Shown one piece after another: positions 1 to 5,928 of a DNA stretch of 8,845 nucleotides. The notes under the pieces are model-generated. The model searched no databases and was not told the DNA's origin. It worked only from the letters and a program-made list of their open reading frames with translations. Source of the DNA: an uncultured Actinoplanes sp. (GTDB lineage Bacteria > Actinomycetota > Actinomycetes > Mycobacteriales > Micromonosporaceae); NCBI GenBank assembly GCA_934667465.1, contig CAKUMG010000181.1:1-8845 (forward strand). The letters run 5' to 3'. How positions within the stretch are numbered: the stretch's first letter is position 1; each line of letters opens with the position of its first letter. The position numbers and the translations under genes are program-made.

Positions 1-69
1 GGGCAGCGGCGCGGACAGGTCGAGGTCCAGGACCACCGCGGGGATCACGGTGTCCGGGGCGCGGTTCAT
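1..69 (-). CDS. 5' end of a third gene in the glycosyltransferase operon (partial)
   Basis: Only the first 23 codons are inside the window; the gene continues past the left edge. The ATG lies at 69-67 and overlaps the TGA of the upstream glycosyltransferase (68-66) in an ATGA arrangement, so translation is probably coupled. The visible residues begin MNRAPDTVIPAVVLDLDL and continue with a short Pro/Leu stretch. There is no signal peptide. A short hydrophobic strand with acidic residues (VVLDLDL) of this kind can precede the body of actinobacterial GT2 proteins. A glycosyltransferase is therefore a reasonable guess from context, but no catalytic motif is visible and the product cannot be named firmly. 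Confidence 0.6.
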   Translation of the reverse strand, partial: MNRAPDTVIPAVVLDLDLSAPLP

Positions 70-1019
70 CGGGCGGCCACCGCGCGCGGCGTACGGCGGC
101 TCGCGAACGTCTCGACCGCCCCGCCGGCACCGGCCGCGGCGACGCCGGCCAGCACGCCGCCCGCCTTGAGCAGGTGGTGCACGCCGTGGCCGCGGGCGGC
201 CAGGCCCAGGTTGCGGGCGAACGCCTTCGGCAGCGCCCACAGGTAGCTCTTCTCCGAGCCCAGGCTCGCCGAGCCGTCGAGCAGCCCGGCCATGGCGACC
301 TTGCCGCGGCCCTCGGCGTAGCAGCGGCGCACGAAGAACGAGAACGTCGAGCGGATCGCGGGCACCTCGTGGCGGATCTGCGCCTCGGGCACGTACATCC
401 AGTGTCCGCCGTCCTGCGCGCTCATCCGCAGGCACAGGTCGGTGTCCTCGGGCCGGTTCTGGCCCTTGAGCTTGCCGAACCCGGTGCGGAACCCGCCGAC
501 GGCCAGGAACGCCTGCCGGCGCACGACCATGCCCGCGGACCAGACGTTGCGGATCGGGGCGGTCGTGGTCGGCATGCCCGCGTACGAGCCGCCGACCGCC
601 CAGAGGAACTCCTCGGGCATCCAGCGCGGCGCGGGGCCCTCCCAGTCGGGGACGATCGCGTTGCCGGCCCCGATCACGCGGGGGTCGGCGAACGGCGTGA
701 TCATGGTCGCCAGCCAGTCCGGGCCCATGGTCACATCGTCGTCCACGAACGCGATCAGCGACGTCGAAGTGTGGAAAGCGCCGGTGTTGCGGTTGCCGGA
801 CACGCCCTGGGCGTACAGGTTCTCCAGGACCGTGACCCCGCTCAGGTCGCGCCGGGCGCGGCGGTAGAGGGCCGGGTTGTGGTCCACCACGACGACGACC
901 TCGGCGGGGGAGAGGTGCTGCGACTTGACGGCCGCGACCGTGCGCACGAGCGAGGCCCAGCGCTGCTCGGTGTGGCACGGGATGACGATGCTGACTGCGG
1001 GGCGGGGGGTGGTCTGCAC
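66..1019 (-). CDS. GT2 family glycosyltransferase
   Basis: Predicted 317-residue cytoplasmic GT-A fold glycosyltransferase, which would transfer a sugar from a nucleotide-sugar donor to a growing glycan or lipid acceptor. Seen in the protein: the N-terminal donor-site strand VSIVIPCH (residues 9-16), the SGNRNTGA segment (74-81), the metal-binding DxD motif FVDDDV (Asp93-95) and the late acceptor/base motif PEDTDLCLR (Glu191-Asp192). The C-terminus is weakly hydrophobic and Ala/Gly-rich, but there is no clear membrane span. The frame stays open to 1397, but that part is antisense to the upstream gene and reads as Arg/Pro-rich noise. I chose GTG at 1019 because the conserved fold begins directly after it and a GAGGA site (1036-1032) lies 12 bases upstream, inside the last codons of the preceding gene. 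Second gene of the operon, 8 bases after its neighbour. Acceptor and sugar are unknown. Confidence 0.88.
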   Translation of the reverse strand: MQTTPRPAVSIVIPCHTEQRWASLVRTVAAVKSQHLSPAEVVVVVDHNPALYRRARRDLSGVTVLENLYAQGVSGNRNTGAFHTSTSLIAFVDDDVTMGPDWLATMITPFADPRVIGAGNAIVPDWEGPAPRWMPEEFLWAVGGSYAGMPTTTAPIRNVWSAGMVVRRQAFLAVGGFRTGFGKLKGQNRPEDTDLCLRMSAQDGGHWMYVPEAQIRHEVPAIRSTFSFFVRRCYAEGRGKVAMAGLLDGSASLGSEKSYLWALPKAFARNLGLAARGHGVHHLLKAGGVLAGVAAAGAGGAVETFASRRTPRAVAAR

Positions 1020-1027
1020 GGGTTTTC

Positions 1028-1969
1028 TCAGTCCTCGCTGGTGACGCGGGCGTGGCGCGCGGAGCGGTCGAGGGTGTTGCGGTTGACGTTGGCCACGTGC
1101 CGGCGGGGGTCGCTCGCGGCGGACGGCGCGCGGTTGACCGACTTGTCGAGGGCGTGGGCGGGGGAGCCGTTCACGGGCTTGCGCTGGTGCACGATCACGC
1201 GTCCGCGGCGGTTGCGGCGCATCCGGCCGTACTCGCTGAAGATCGTCCGCAGCACGCGGAAGCCGTCCCGGAACGTGTTCAGGTTGCTCTCGCCGTGGAT
1301 GCGGGCGTGCTCGACGCTGCCCACCTCGCCGACCTTCATCCCGTCGGCCGCGGCCCGGATGTTGATCAGCGTCTCGATCTCGAAGCCGTCGCCCCACAGC
1401 TTGGCGCCGTCGGCCGGCCGCGGCAGCGTCGTGTCGGGCAGATCCAGGACCGGCACGACCCGCGCCCAGAACGCGTTGTAGCCGTAGCAGAGGTCGGTGA
1501 AGCGCGTCCCGAAGAGCACGTTGACCACCAGGTTGAGCCCGTCGTTGCCGAGCTTGCGCAGGCTGGTGATGTCGTGGCTGTAGCCGCCGTGCGAGAAGCG
1601 CGAGCCCTTGACGAAGTCGGCGCCATCCACGAGCTGCGCCACGAACAGCGGGATCTCGCCCGGGTCGGTCGAGCCGTCGGCATCGATCATCACGATGATG
1701 TCGCTCGTGCAGGCGGCGAAGCCGCAGGCCAGGGCGTTGCCCTTGCCGGTGCGGGTCTGCTGCACCACGACCACGTCCGGGCGCAGCTCCCGGGCCACCG
1801 CGACGGTGCGGTCGGTCGAGCCGCCGTCCACCAGGATCACCTCGTCGATGCCCGCCGGCAGCTTGGCGAACACGTGCGGCAGGTTCCGCTCCTCGTTGAG
1901 CGTCGGAATGACAACGCTCACGGTGGGTGACGAAGAGTGGTTACTACCAGTGTTTCCGGTGGACTGCAT
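1028..1969 (-). CDS. GT2 glycosyltransferase, dolichol-phosphate mannose synthase-like
   Basis: 313-residue GT2 enzyme of the DPM1/DPG-synthase type, a group that moves a sugar from a nucleotide donor to a polyprenyl phosphate or related acceptor at the inner face of the membrane. Seen: VSVVIPTLNEERNL (17-30), VDGGSTDRT (47-55), TRTGKGNAL (72-80), the metal site IDADGSTDP (Asp96 and Asp98), FTDLCYGYNAF, and a late GDGFEIET plus HGESNLN segment typical of the family. No transmembrane helices follow the catalytic domain, unlike DPM synthases with membrane tails. Instead the last 60 or so residues are basic and low in complexity. ATG at 1969 is preceded by AAGGGA (1980-1975) with 5-base spacing. 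It is the first gene of the minus-strand operon and lies behind the promoter at 2051-2078. Exact substrate is unknown; glycan or cell-envelope assembly is likely from the neighbours. Confidence 0.88.
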   Translation of the reverse strand: MQSTGNTGSNHSSSPTVSVVIPTLNEERNLPHVFAKLPAGIDEVILVDGGSTDRTVAVARELRPDVVVVQQTRTGKGNALACGFAACTSDIIVMIDADGSTDPGEIPLFVAQLVDGADFVKGSRFSHGGYSHDITSLRKLGNDGLNLVVNVLFGTRFTDLCYGYNAFWARVVPVLDLPDTTLPRPADGAKLWGDGFEIETLINIRAAADGMKVGEVGSVEHARIHGESNLNTFRDGFRVLRTIFSEYGRMRRNRRGRVIVHQRKPVNGSPAHALDKSVNRAPSAASDPRRHVANVNRNTLDRSARHARVTSED

Positions 1970-2050
1970 CTTGTTCCCTTCGGGGCCGCAGAAGCGGCGT
2001 GAGCACGGTTTCCGGGAGCGGAGACCGGGCGTTGCCGGCGTCTGGGAACC

Positions 2051-2078
2051 AATCTAGCAACACGCTACGTAGCGTCAA
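2051..2078 (-). promoter_or_regulatory. Sigma-70-type promoter of the glycosyltransferase operon
   Basis: On the minus strand TTGACG (2078-2073) is separated by 16 bases from TAGATT (2056-2051), a close match to the housekeeping consensus in a sequence otherwise short of such hexamers. Transcription would start near 2045, giving a leader of about 75 bases before the ATG at 1969. The leader can form a small hairpin (GCCGC/GCGGC, 1998-1985) just upstream of the ribosome-binding site. The start site is inferred. Confidence 0.65.
2062..2075. promoter_or_regulatory. Perfect 14-bp palindrome inside the promoter (candidate operator)
   Basis: ACGCTACGTAGCGT is a perfect palindrome without a spacer. 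It fills most of the gap between the -35 and -10 elements of the glycosyltransferase promoter and overlaps the last three bases of the -35. A dimeric repressor bound here would block RNA polymerase. The regulator is not in the window and the family cannot be named from the site alone. Confidence 0.6.
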
Positions 2079-2405
2079 CTAACCGAAAGTCCGAGGAGAT
2101 CACCTCCGCGCGGAGCGCTGTGACCAATCGGATGAGCTGCGCTTATGCTCACTGACAACTCCGTCACGCTTCCGCCCCACCAGTTACGGACAGTGGTGGA
2201 CATCCGGGCCGCGCCGGGCACGAAATGGTTCGACGGTGCGTTTCTGGAATTGCGGGCACGGCATTCCCCGAAAATGAATTGTCGGACTTCATCGGATGTG
2301 ACACGTCACTCGCCGCAACGTAACTCCGCGTATAACGCACGGTTGCAGGTTGGTTGTTTCGGTGTGCCGCCTGCGCGGTGACGAACCGGTACCTAGGCTG
2401 AGCCG
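2079..2405. other. AT-richer intergenic stretch without a convincing gene
   Basis: Base composition falls to near 52% GC in parts (for example 2221-2280), well below the flanking genes. Open frames here (2145-2381 plus, 2164-2451 minus) lack ribosome-binding sites, actinobacterial codon bias and recognisable motifs. Short dyads are present: CCACCA-N11-TGGTGG (2177-2199) and GTGAC-AC-GTCAC (2298-2309). A TATAAC (2331-2336) has no matching -35. It probably holds control sequences for the plus-strand genes, but I cannot assign a promoter. Confidence 0.5.
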
Positions 2406-2468
2406 ATGAGACCTCGCCGCCCCTGTGTCGCTCCCGCCTCGTCGCCGGCACGCTGCGTGATCCGGTGA
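2406..2468 (+). CDS. Possible 20-residue leader ORF upstream of the small cysteine protein
   Basis: An ATG at 2406 opens a 20-codon frame (begins MRPRRPCVAPASSPAR) that ends in TGA at 2466-2468. That TGA overlaps the GTG start of the next ORF as GTGA, an arrangement expected for translational coupling. No Shine-Dalgarno is visible. A TAGGCT at 2394-2399 lies at about the right distance to make the ATG leaderless, but no -35 supports it. The peptide has no recognisable family. It may be chance. Its main value is that it would explain how the downstream GTG, which also lacks a ribosome-binding site, is translated. Confidence 0.22.
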   Translation: MRPRRPCVAPASSPARCVIR

Positions 2469-2608
2469 CGACGGCCGACGCGCTCTGTGTCTGCGGCCAT
2501 CAGCGGGCCGCGCACGAGCACTACCGCAGCGGCACCGAGTGCACGTTCTGCGGCACCGAGGTGTGCCCGCGGTTCCGCCGGCGGGCGTGGTGGCGGCGCG
2601 CCCGGTAG
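2465..2608 (+). CDS. Small CxCGH / CxxC putative zinc-binding protein (47 aa)
   Basis: A short frame with a strikingly non-random protein: CVCGHQRAAHEHYRSG (residues 8-23), then CTFCG (26-30) and a later Cys34. It ends in a basic, Trp-containing tail (RFRRRAWWRRAR). Paired cysteines with CGH and HEHYRxG resemble a common class of very small uncharacterised actinobacterial proteins that probably fold around zinc. The match is from memory of the pattern, not a search. GTG at 2465 is the only normal start before the cysteines. The frame is open back to 2402 without another start, so translation may depend on the overlapping upstream frame. It ends 35 bases before the sulfotransferase ATG and could share its transcript. 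Function is unknown; nucleic-acid or protein binding is possible given the basic tail. Confidence 0.6.
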   Translation: MTTADALCVCGHQRAAHEHYRSGTECTFCGTEVCPRFRRRAWWRRAR

Positions 2609-2611
2609 ATT

Positions 2612-2630
2612 GCCTACTAAATCTGTAGGC
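2612..2630. promoter_or_regulatory. Inverted repeat directly before the sulfotransferase ribosome-binding site
   Basis: GCCTAC-TAAATCT-GTAGGC has perfect 6-base arms around a 7-base AT-rich centre and ends two bases before the AGGAGG site at 2633-2638. It could be a protein operator or an RNA hairpin that affects access to the ribosome-binding site. A related dyad (3636-3652) lies upstream of the next gene with the same CTA-N9-TAG geometry, which favours an operator. TAGATT at 2606-2611 could be a -10 element, but no -35 is seen at the right distance. Confidence 0.45.
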
Positions 2631-2643
2631 TCAGGAGGACGTC

Positions 2644-3576
2644 ATGCCGCTCCCTGATTTCCTGATCGCCGGCGTGCCCAAGGCCGGGACGACGGCCCTG
2701 CACGCCGCCCTCGCCCGGCACCCGGGCCTGTTCCTGCCGGCGGTCAAGGAGCCCAAGTTCTTCCTGACCGACGGCCCGCCGCCACGCACCGGCGGGCCCG
2801 GCGACGTGCAGACCTACCAGGAACACGTGTGGCGCCGCTCCGACTACGAGGCGCTGTTCGACCCGGCGCCGGCGGGCGCGCTCAAGGGCGAGGCGACGCC
2901 GTTCTACCTCTACGACAACGCGACCCACGACCGGCTGGGGGCGCTGGTCCCCGGCGCGAAGCTGATCCTGCTGCTGCGCGACCCGGTCGACCGCGCGCAC
3001 TCCAACTGGACGCACCTGTGGAACGCGGGCCTCGAGCCGGAAGCTGATTTCCTGACCGCCTGCCGCGCCGAACACCGTCGCAAGGCCGCGGGCTGGGCCG
3101 ACTTCTGGCACTACGTGAGCCTCGGGCTCTACGGGCGGCAGGTGCAGCACCTGTTCAAGGTGTTCCCGCGCGAGCAGGTGCTGCTGCTGCGCTACCGCGA
3201 ACTCAAGGACGCACCGGCGGCGACGCTGGACCGGGTGAGCGCGTTCCTCGGCGTCGAGACCGGGGTCGTGCACGAGATCCCGCGCGAGAACGTCAACCGC
3301 CACGTCGTCGAGGACAACGACGTGAACCGGGCGCTGCGCTGGCTGCTGCGCGCGGGTGGCACGTTCGGCCACCGCTTCCCGGTGCCGCTGCGGCTGGCGG
3401 CGCGGGGACCGCTGCTGACGCTGCTGCACCGCAAGCACGGCAAGCGGCCGGTCACGACGCCGGAGGAGCGGGCGGCGCTGCTGCCGCTGTTCGCGGACGA
3501 CATCGCGCTGCTGCAGGACGTGACGGGCGAGAGCTACGACGATTGGCTCGCGGTCGATCGACACAAAGTGCGGTAG
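2644..3576 (+). CDS. PAPS-dependent sulfotransferase
   Basis: 310-residue cytoplasmic enzyme that would move sulfate from 3'-phosphoadenylyl sulfate to a hydroxyl or amine of a glycan, lipid or small molecule. Seen: the 5'-phosphosulfate loop FLIAGVPKAGTT (6-17, Lys13 central), KEPKFF as in carbohydrate sulfotransferases, and the 3'-phosphate motif LRDPVDRAHSNW (Arg112, Ser120). Later come the GLYGRQVQHLFKVFPREQVLLLRYREL stretch (in part) and a C-terminal region that would close the PAPS site. Length fits the bacterial heparan-sulfotransferase-like group. No signal or membrane segment. ATG at 2644 has an ideal AGGAGG (2633-2638) at 5 bases. It lies near the divergent glycosyltransferase operon, so its acceptor may be the glycan or glycolipid those enzymes make; this is inferred. 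No PAPS-synthesis gene is in the window. Confidence 0.92.
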   Translation: MPLPDFLIAGVPKAGTTALHAALARHPGLFLPAVKEPKFFLTDGPPPRTGGPGDVQTYQEHVWRRSDYEALFDPAPAGALKGEATPFYLYDNATHDRLGALVPGAKLILLLRDPVDRAHSNWTHLWNAGLEPEADFLTACRAEHRRKAAGWADFWHYVSLGLYGRQVQHLFKVFPREQVLLLRYRELKDAPAATLDRVSAFLGVETGVVHEIPRENVNRHVVEDNDVNRALRWLLRAGGTFGHRFPVPLRLAARGPLLTLLHRKHGKRPVTTPEERAALLPLFADDIALLQDVTGESYDDWLAVDRHKVR

Positions 3577-3712
3577 GTCAAGAGCGACGGTCTGCACCAT
3601 GCAACCGGCTACGACAGGATTCTCGGGACCAAATTCCTATCACACCTGTAGATGATGCAAACTATCCCGGATACCCTTCGCTGTGTCGCTGACGCCACGG
3701 AATGGAGCCGTC
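3577..3712. other. Intergenic region between sulfotransferase and beta-propeller gene
   Basis: A locally AT-richer 136-base gap. It contains the CTA-N9-TAG dyad at 3636-3652 but no strong terminator hairpin. No hexamer pair convincing as a promoter was found. The two genes could be read together or separately. Confidence 0.4.
3636..3652. promoter_or_regulatory. Candidate operator related to the one before the sulfotransferase
   Basis: CCTATCACACCTGTAGA matches CCTACTAAATCTGTAGG at 2613-2629 in 12 of 17 positions by hand alignment. It keeps the CTA-N9-TAG spacing and the CTGTAG right half. It lies about 60 bases upstream of the preferred start of the beta-propeller gene. The dyad is weaker than the first copy. 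Shared control by one regulator is inferred. Confidence 0.35.
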
Positions 3713-4627
3713 TTGTCGATCGGAACTCAGACTCTGTCGCTGCCACGCTGGGAAGAGTCGACAGTGGTGGTGGAGCCGCCCGGTGACGAGCCGGGGGCCT
3801 GGGCGGGTGCTCCCTCGGCGGTGGTTGCTGACGGTCACTTCTATCTGGCCTACCGGCTGCGGTTGCCGATCGGGGAGGGGCGGGGCATCTCCAACGTGGT
3901 CGCCCGGTCCGCCGACGGGGTGACGTTCGAGGTCGTGGCCGAGGTCGACAAGGAGCGGTTCGGGGCCGAGTCGCTCGAACGGCCCGCTCTGGTGCGCACC
4001 CCCGAGGGGCGCTGGCGGCTGTACGTGAGCGCGGCCACGCCCGGCACCAAGCACTGGCGCGTCGACATGCTCGAGGCCGCCACCCCGGAGGGCCTGGCCA
4101 CCGCGCCCGCCGTCACGGTGCTCGCCGGTGACGAGACCGCCGGCGTCAAGGACCCGGTGCTGCACCACGACGAGCACGGCTGGCACCTGTGGGCGTCGGT
4201 GCACCCGCTCGAGTCCTGGGACGACGCCGACCGGATGACGACCGAGTACGCGACCAGCCCCGACGGCGTGCACTGGACCTGGCGCGGCACCGCCCTGGCC
4301 GGGCGCGCGGGGCGCTGGGACGCGCGCGGGGTCCGGGTCTCGTCCGTGGCCGTCGACGGGGACACGGTGCTGGCCTCCTACGACGGGCGGGCCACCGCCG
4401 GGGAGAACTGGGAGGAGCGCACCGGCACGGCGCACGGCACCCGGCTGGCCGACGGCAGCTTCGGCGTGCTGGAGGCGAGCGACCGGGAACCGCTGGGCAG
4501 CCCGCACGCGCCGAACGGGCTGCGCTACCTCTGCGTGGTCCCGCTGCCCGGCGGCGGCAGCCGGCTCTACTACGAGGCCACCCGGGCCGACGGGGCGCAT
4601 GACCTGCGTACCGAGGCCGTGTACTGA
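3713..4627 (+). CDS. Five-bladed beta-propeller, glycoside hydrolase (GH43/GH32-like) protein
   Basis: Predicted 304-residue cytosolic protein with the repeating strand pattern of five-bladed propellers that act on arabinose-, xylose- or fructose-containing glycans. Repeats of the type 'aspartate-glycine, aromatic/hydrophobic strand' recur: DGHFYLAY, SADGVTFEV, PEGRWRLYVS, EHGWHLWAS, SPDGVHWTW, GGGSRLYYEA. Candidate active-site elements are GAPSAV (32-37), GAESLERPALV (Glu89) and VKDPVL (Lys146-Asp147-Pro148). KDP matches the middle acidic residue of this clan, but the first-blade aspartate seems replaced by the GAPSAV segment. Activity is thus uncertain; it could be a lectin-like or altered enzyme. 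No signal peptide. I prefer TTG at 3713, with GGAG (3704-3707) five bases upstream. A GTG at 3683 would add ten residues but has no ribosome-binding site. Substrate unknown; probably linked to the neighbouring glycan genes. Confidence 0.75.
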   Translation: MSIGTQTLSLPRWEESTVVVEPPGDEPGAWAGAPSAVVADGHFYLAYRLRLPIGEGRGISNVVARSADGVTFEVVAEVDKERFGAESLERPALVRTPEGRWRLYVSAATPGTKHWRVDMLEAATPEGLATAPAVTVLAGDETAGVKDPVLHHDEHGWHLWASVHPLESWDDADRMTTEYATSPDGVHWTWRGTALAGRAGRWDARGVRVSSVAVDGDTVLASYDGRATAGENWEERTGTAHGTRLADGSFGVLEASDREPLGSPHAPNGLRYLCVVPLPGGGSRLYYEATRADGAHDLRTEAVY

Positions 4628-4659
4628 CGCTCGCAAGCGTCGTCACGCGCTCGTGAGCG
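4626..4659 (+). terminator. Small stem-loops at the end of the beta-propeller gene
   Basis: GACGCT-CGCA-AGCGTC (4626-4641) begins inside the stop codon and is followed by a second short dyad CGCTC-GT-GAGCG (4648-4659). There is no T-run. They may act as a weak terminator or a 3'-end stabiliser; the first stem is perfect over six pairs. Confidence 0.35.
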
Positions 4660-4782
4660 GGGTCACGATGATCCACCCCCGATGACGCACGGTCACCGGC
4701 GCGGCCTAGCGTCTTTTCCCATAGCGCCCGGTCCCGTGGCGTGTGCCCGCAAAGATGGCGCGCGATCGCGGTGCGACCGTAT

Positions 4783-4818
4783 GTGGCGGGGCCCTCCCAC
4801 AAGGAGGTGCCCCGCCAC
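4783..4818 (+). terminator. Strong GC-rich hairpin, probable terminator
   Basis: GTGGCGGGGC (4783-4792) pairs perfectly with GCCCCGCCAC (4809-4818). Inside it CCTCC (4793-4797) pairs with GGAGG (4803-4807), leaving a CACAA loop and one bulged T. CTTGTTT follows. At 15 pairs it is the strongest hairpin seen by eye in the window and lies between the beta-propeller gene and the kinase promoter, where a terminator is expected. The right arm contains AAGGAGG, a perfect Shine-Dalgarno-like sequence, but no suitable start follows it. Confidence 0.7.
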
Positions 4819-4872
4819 GCTTGTTTACGGAGTGTGACCTGCCACTCCTTCGAGCAGTGACGAGAGCGTGAC

Positions 4873-4898
4873 GTTTGTGCCCTCAGGGGGTCGGGTAC
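4873..4898 (+). promoter_or_regulatory. SigF/SigB-type stress promoter of the kinase gene
   Basis: GTTT (4873-4876) and GGGTAC (4893-4898) are 16 bases apart. Mycobacterial SigF promoters follow GTTT-N15-17-GGGTA, and Streptomyces SigB promoters follow GNNT-N14-16-GGGTAY. The match is complete and correctly placed. Transcription would start near 4905, leaving about 40 bases before the kinase ATG. Confidence 0.7.
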
Positions 4899-4944
4899 GA
4901 CGGCGGGGAACGGGACAGTGGCGATTTCTCAGGGGGAACGGTCG

Positions 4945-5928
4945 ATGCGGATGCTGGGCGGGCGTTACCAGCTCGAGCAGCGGATCGGCATCGGTGGCAT
5001 GGCCGAGGTCTGGCGCGCCCACGACCGGGTGCTGGACCGCCCGGTGGCCGTGAAGATCATGGCGCCGGCCGTGGAGGGCACGCTCGGCGACGGTGAGAGC
5101 GTCGACCTGGTCCGTTCCGAGGCGCGCTCGGCTGCCCGGCTCGCCCACCCGAACGTCGCCGGGGTGCACGACTTCGGCACGTCGCCGGGCGTGGGGCGCG
5201 AGGTGCCGTACATCGTCATGGAGCTGGTCGACGGGCAGACGCTCGGCGCGCACCTGAGCGCCGGCGCGCTGGACTGGCAGATCGCCGTGCGGGTCTGCGC
5301 CGAGGTCGCGGCCGCCCTGGCCGCCGCGCACGGCCAGGAGATCGTGCACCGCGACGTCAAGCCGTCCAACATCATGCTGACGCCGTCGGGCGCGAAGGTG
5401 CTCGACTTCGGCATCGCCGCGACGACCGGCAGCGTCGACCCGGACCCGGACGGCCCGGTCATGGGTACCCCGGCCTACGTGCCGCCGGAGCGCTTCGACG
5501 GCTCGCCCGCCACGCCCGCGTCCGACATGTACTCGCTCGGCGTGCTGCTCTACCACTGCCTGTCCGGCCGGCTGCCCTGGACGGTCGAGACGCACACCGC
5601 CCTGGTCTACGCGCAGCGCTACCGCGACCCGGACCCGCTGCCCGTCATCGAGGGCCTGCCGGTCGAGGTGCTCGACCTGTGCTCGCGCTGCCTCAGCAAG
5701 GACCCGGCCGAGCGGCCGACCGCCCTGGTTGCGGCGCTGCTGCTGGCCGAGGCGGTGGACGCCCGCGTCTACGTGCCGATCATCGACCTGGGCACCCGGC
5801 TGCCGCGCCCGGCGTCGGTGTCGGCCTGGGACGAGCAGGCGGCGATGGCCGACACCGACGTGGCGATGGTCATGGACCCGCCCACCGGCGAGGTGCCGGC
5901 CGGCGGCGGCCGCCACCGCGCGGACTGA
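4945..5928 (+). CDS. Soluble Ser/Thr protein kinase (Hanks type)
   Basis: 327-residue protein kinase. Kinase signatures appear in order: nucleotide loop GIGGMAEV (15-22), AVKI with Lys37, catalytic loop IVHRDVKPSNIM (His135-Arg136-Asp137, an RD kinase), LDFG (Asp154) and activation segment ending GTPAYVPPE (174-182). The DMYSLGVLLYHCLSGRLPW segment and the final helical lobe follow. The activation segment has Ser/Thr residues that could be autophosphorylated. No transmembrane helix and no PASTA or other sensor domain follow, so it is cytosolic, unlike PknB-type kinases. About 45 residues after the kinase lobe are low in complexity. ATG 4945 is chosen because GGGGGA (4932-4937) lies 7 bases before it. 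GTG at 4918 is in frame but lacks a site. The upstream promoter suggests stress induction. The gene ends in the first copy of a 35-bp tandem repeat. Targets unknown. Confidence 0.9.
   Translation: MRMLGGRYQLEQRIGIGGMAEVWRAHDRVLDRPVAVKIMAPAVEGTLGDGESVDLVRSEARSAARLAHPNVAGVHDFGTSPGVGREVPYIVMELVDGQTLGAHLSAGALDWQIAVRVCAEVAAALAAAHGQEIVHRDVKPSNIMLTPSGAKVLDFGIAATTGSVDPDPDGPVMGTPAYVPPERFDGSPATPASDMYSLGVLLYHCLSGRLPWTVETHTALVYAQRYRDPDPLPVIEGLPVEVLDLCSRCLSKDPAERPTALVAALLLAEAVDARVYVPIIDLGTRLPRPASVSAWDEQAAMADTDVAMVMDPPTGEVPAGGGRHRAD

Larger units (their letters stand above)
4660..4944. other. Gap before the kinase gene
   Basis: The gene-free stretch runs from 4628 to 4944 (317 bases). It holds the 3'-end stem-loops of the previous gene, the strong hairpin at 4783-4818, the SigF/SigB-type promoter at 4873-4898 and the kinase ribosome-binding site (GGGGGA, 4932-4937). 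A TAGCGT at 4707-4712 with ATGACG 19 bases upstream could be a weak second promoter. If used, the hairpin would sit in its leader. No coding frame in the gap looks real. Confidence 0.5.

Noticed and set aside
1020..1397. N-terminal extension of the GT2 gene at 66-1019
   Set aside because: The 126 extra codons are Arg/Pro-rich and lie within the upstream glycosyltransferase gene in another frame. The conserved domain starts right after GTG 1019.
1052..1930. Long plus-strand open frames opposite the glycosyltransferases (also 174-1481)
   Set aside because: Antisense shadows typical of high-GC DNA: His/Val/Arg-rich, with no motifs and no ribosome-binding site.
2297..2310. CRP-like site (TGTGA...TCAC)
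   Set aside because: The half-sites are four bases apart rather than six, so it does not fit a CRP-family site. It is listed only as a short dyad.
2145..2451. Possible small genes in the AT-richer gap
   Set aside because: No ribosome-binding site, no codon bias and no recognisable motif on either strand. The composition fits control DNA better.
2617..3600. Minus-strand open frames opposite the sulfotransferase, propeller and kinase (also 3662-4636 and 4825-5916)
   Set aside because: Each mirrors a gene with clear family motifs. Their own translations are low-complexity Arg/Val/His strings.
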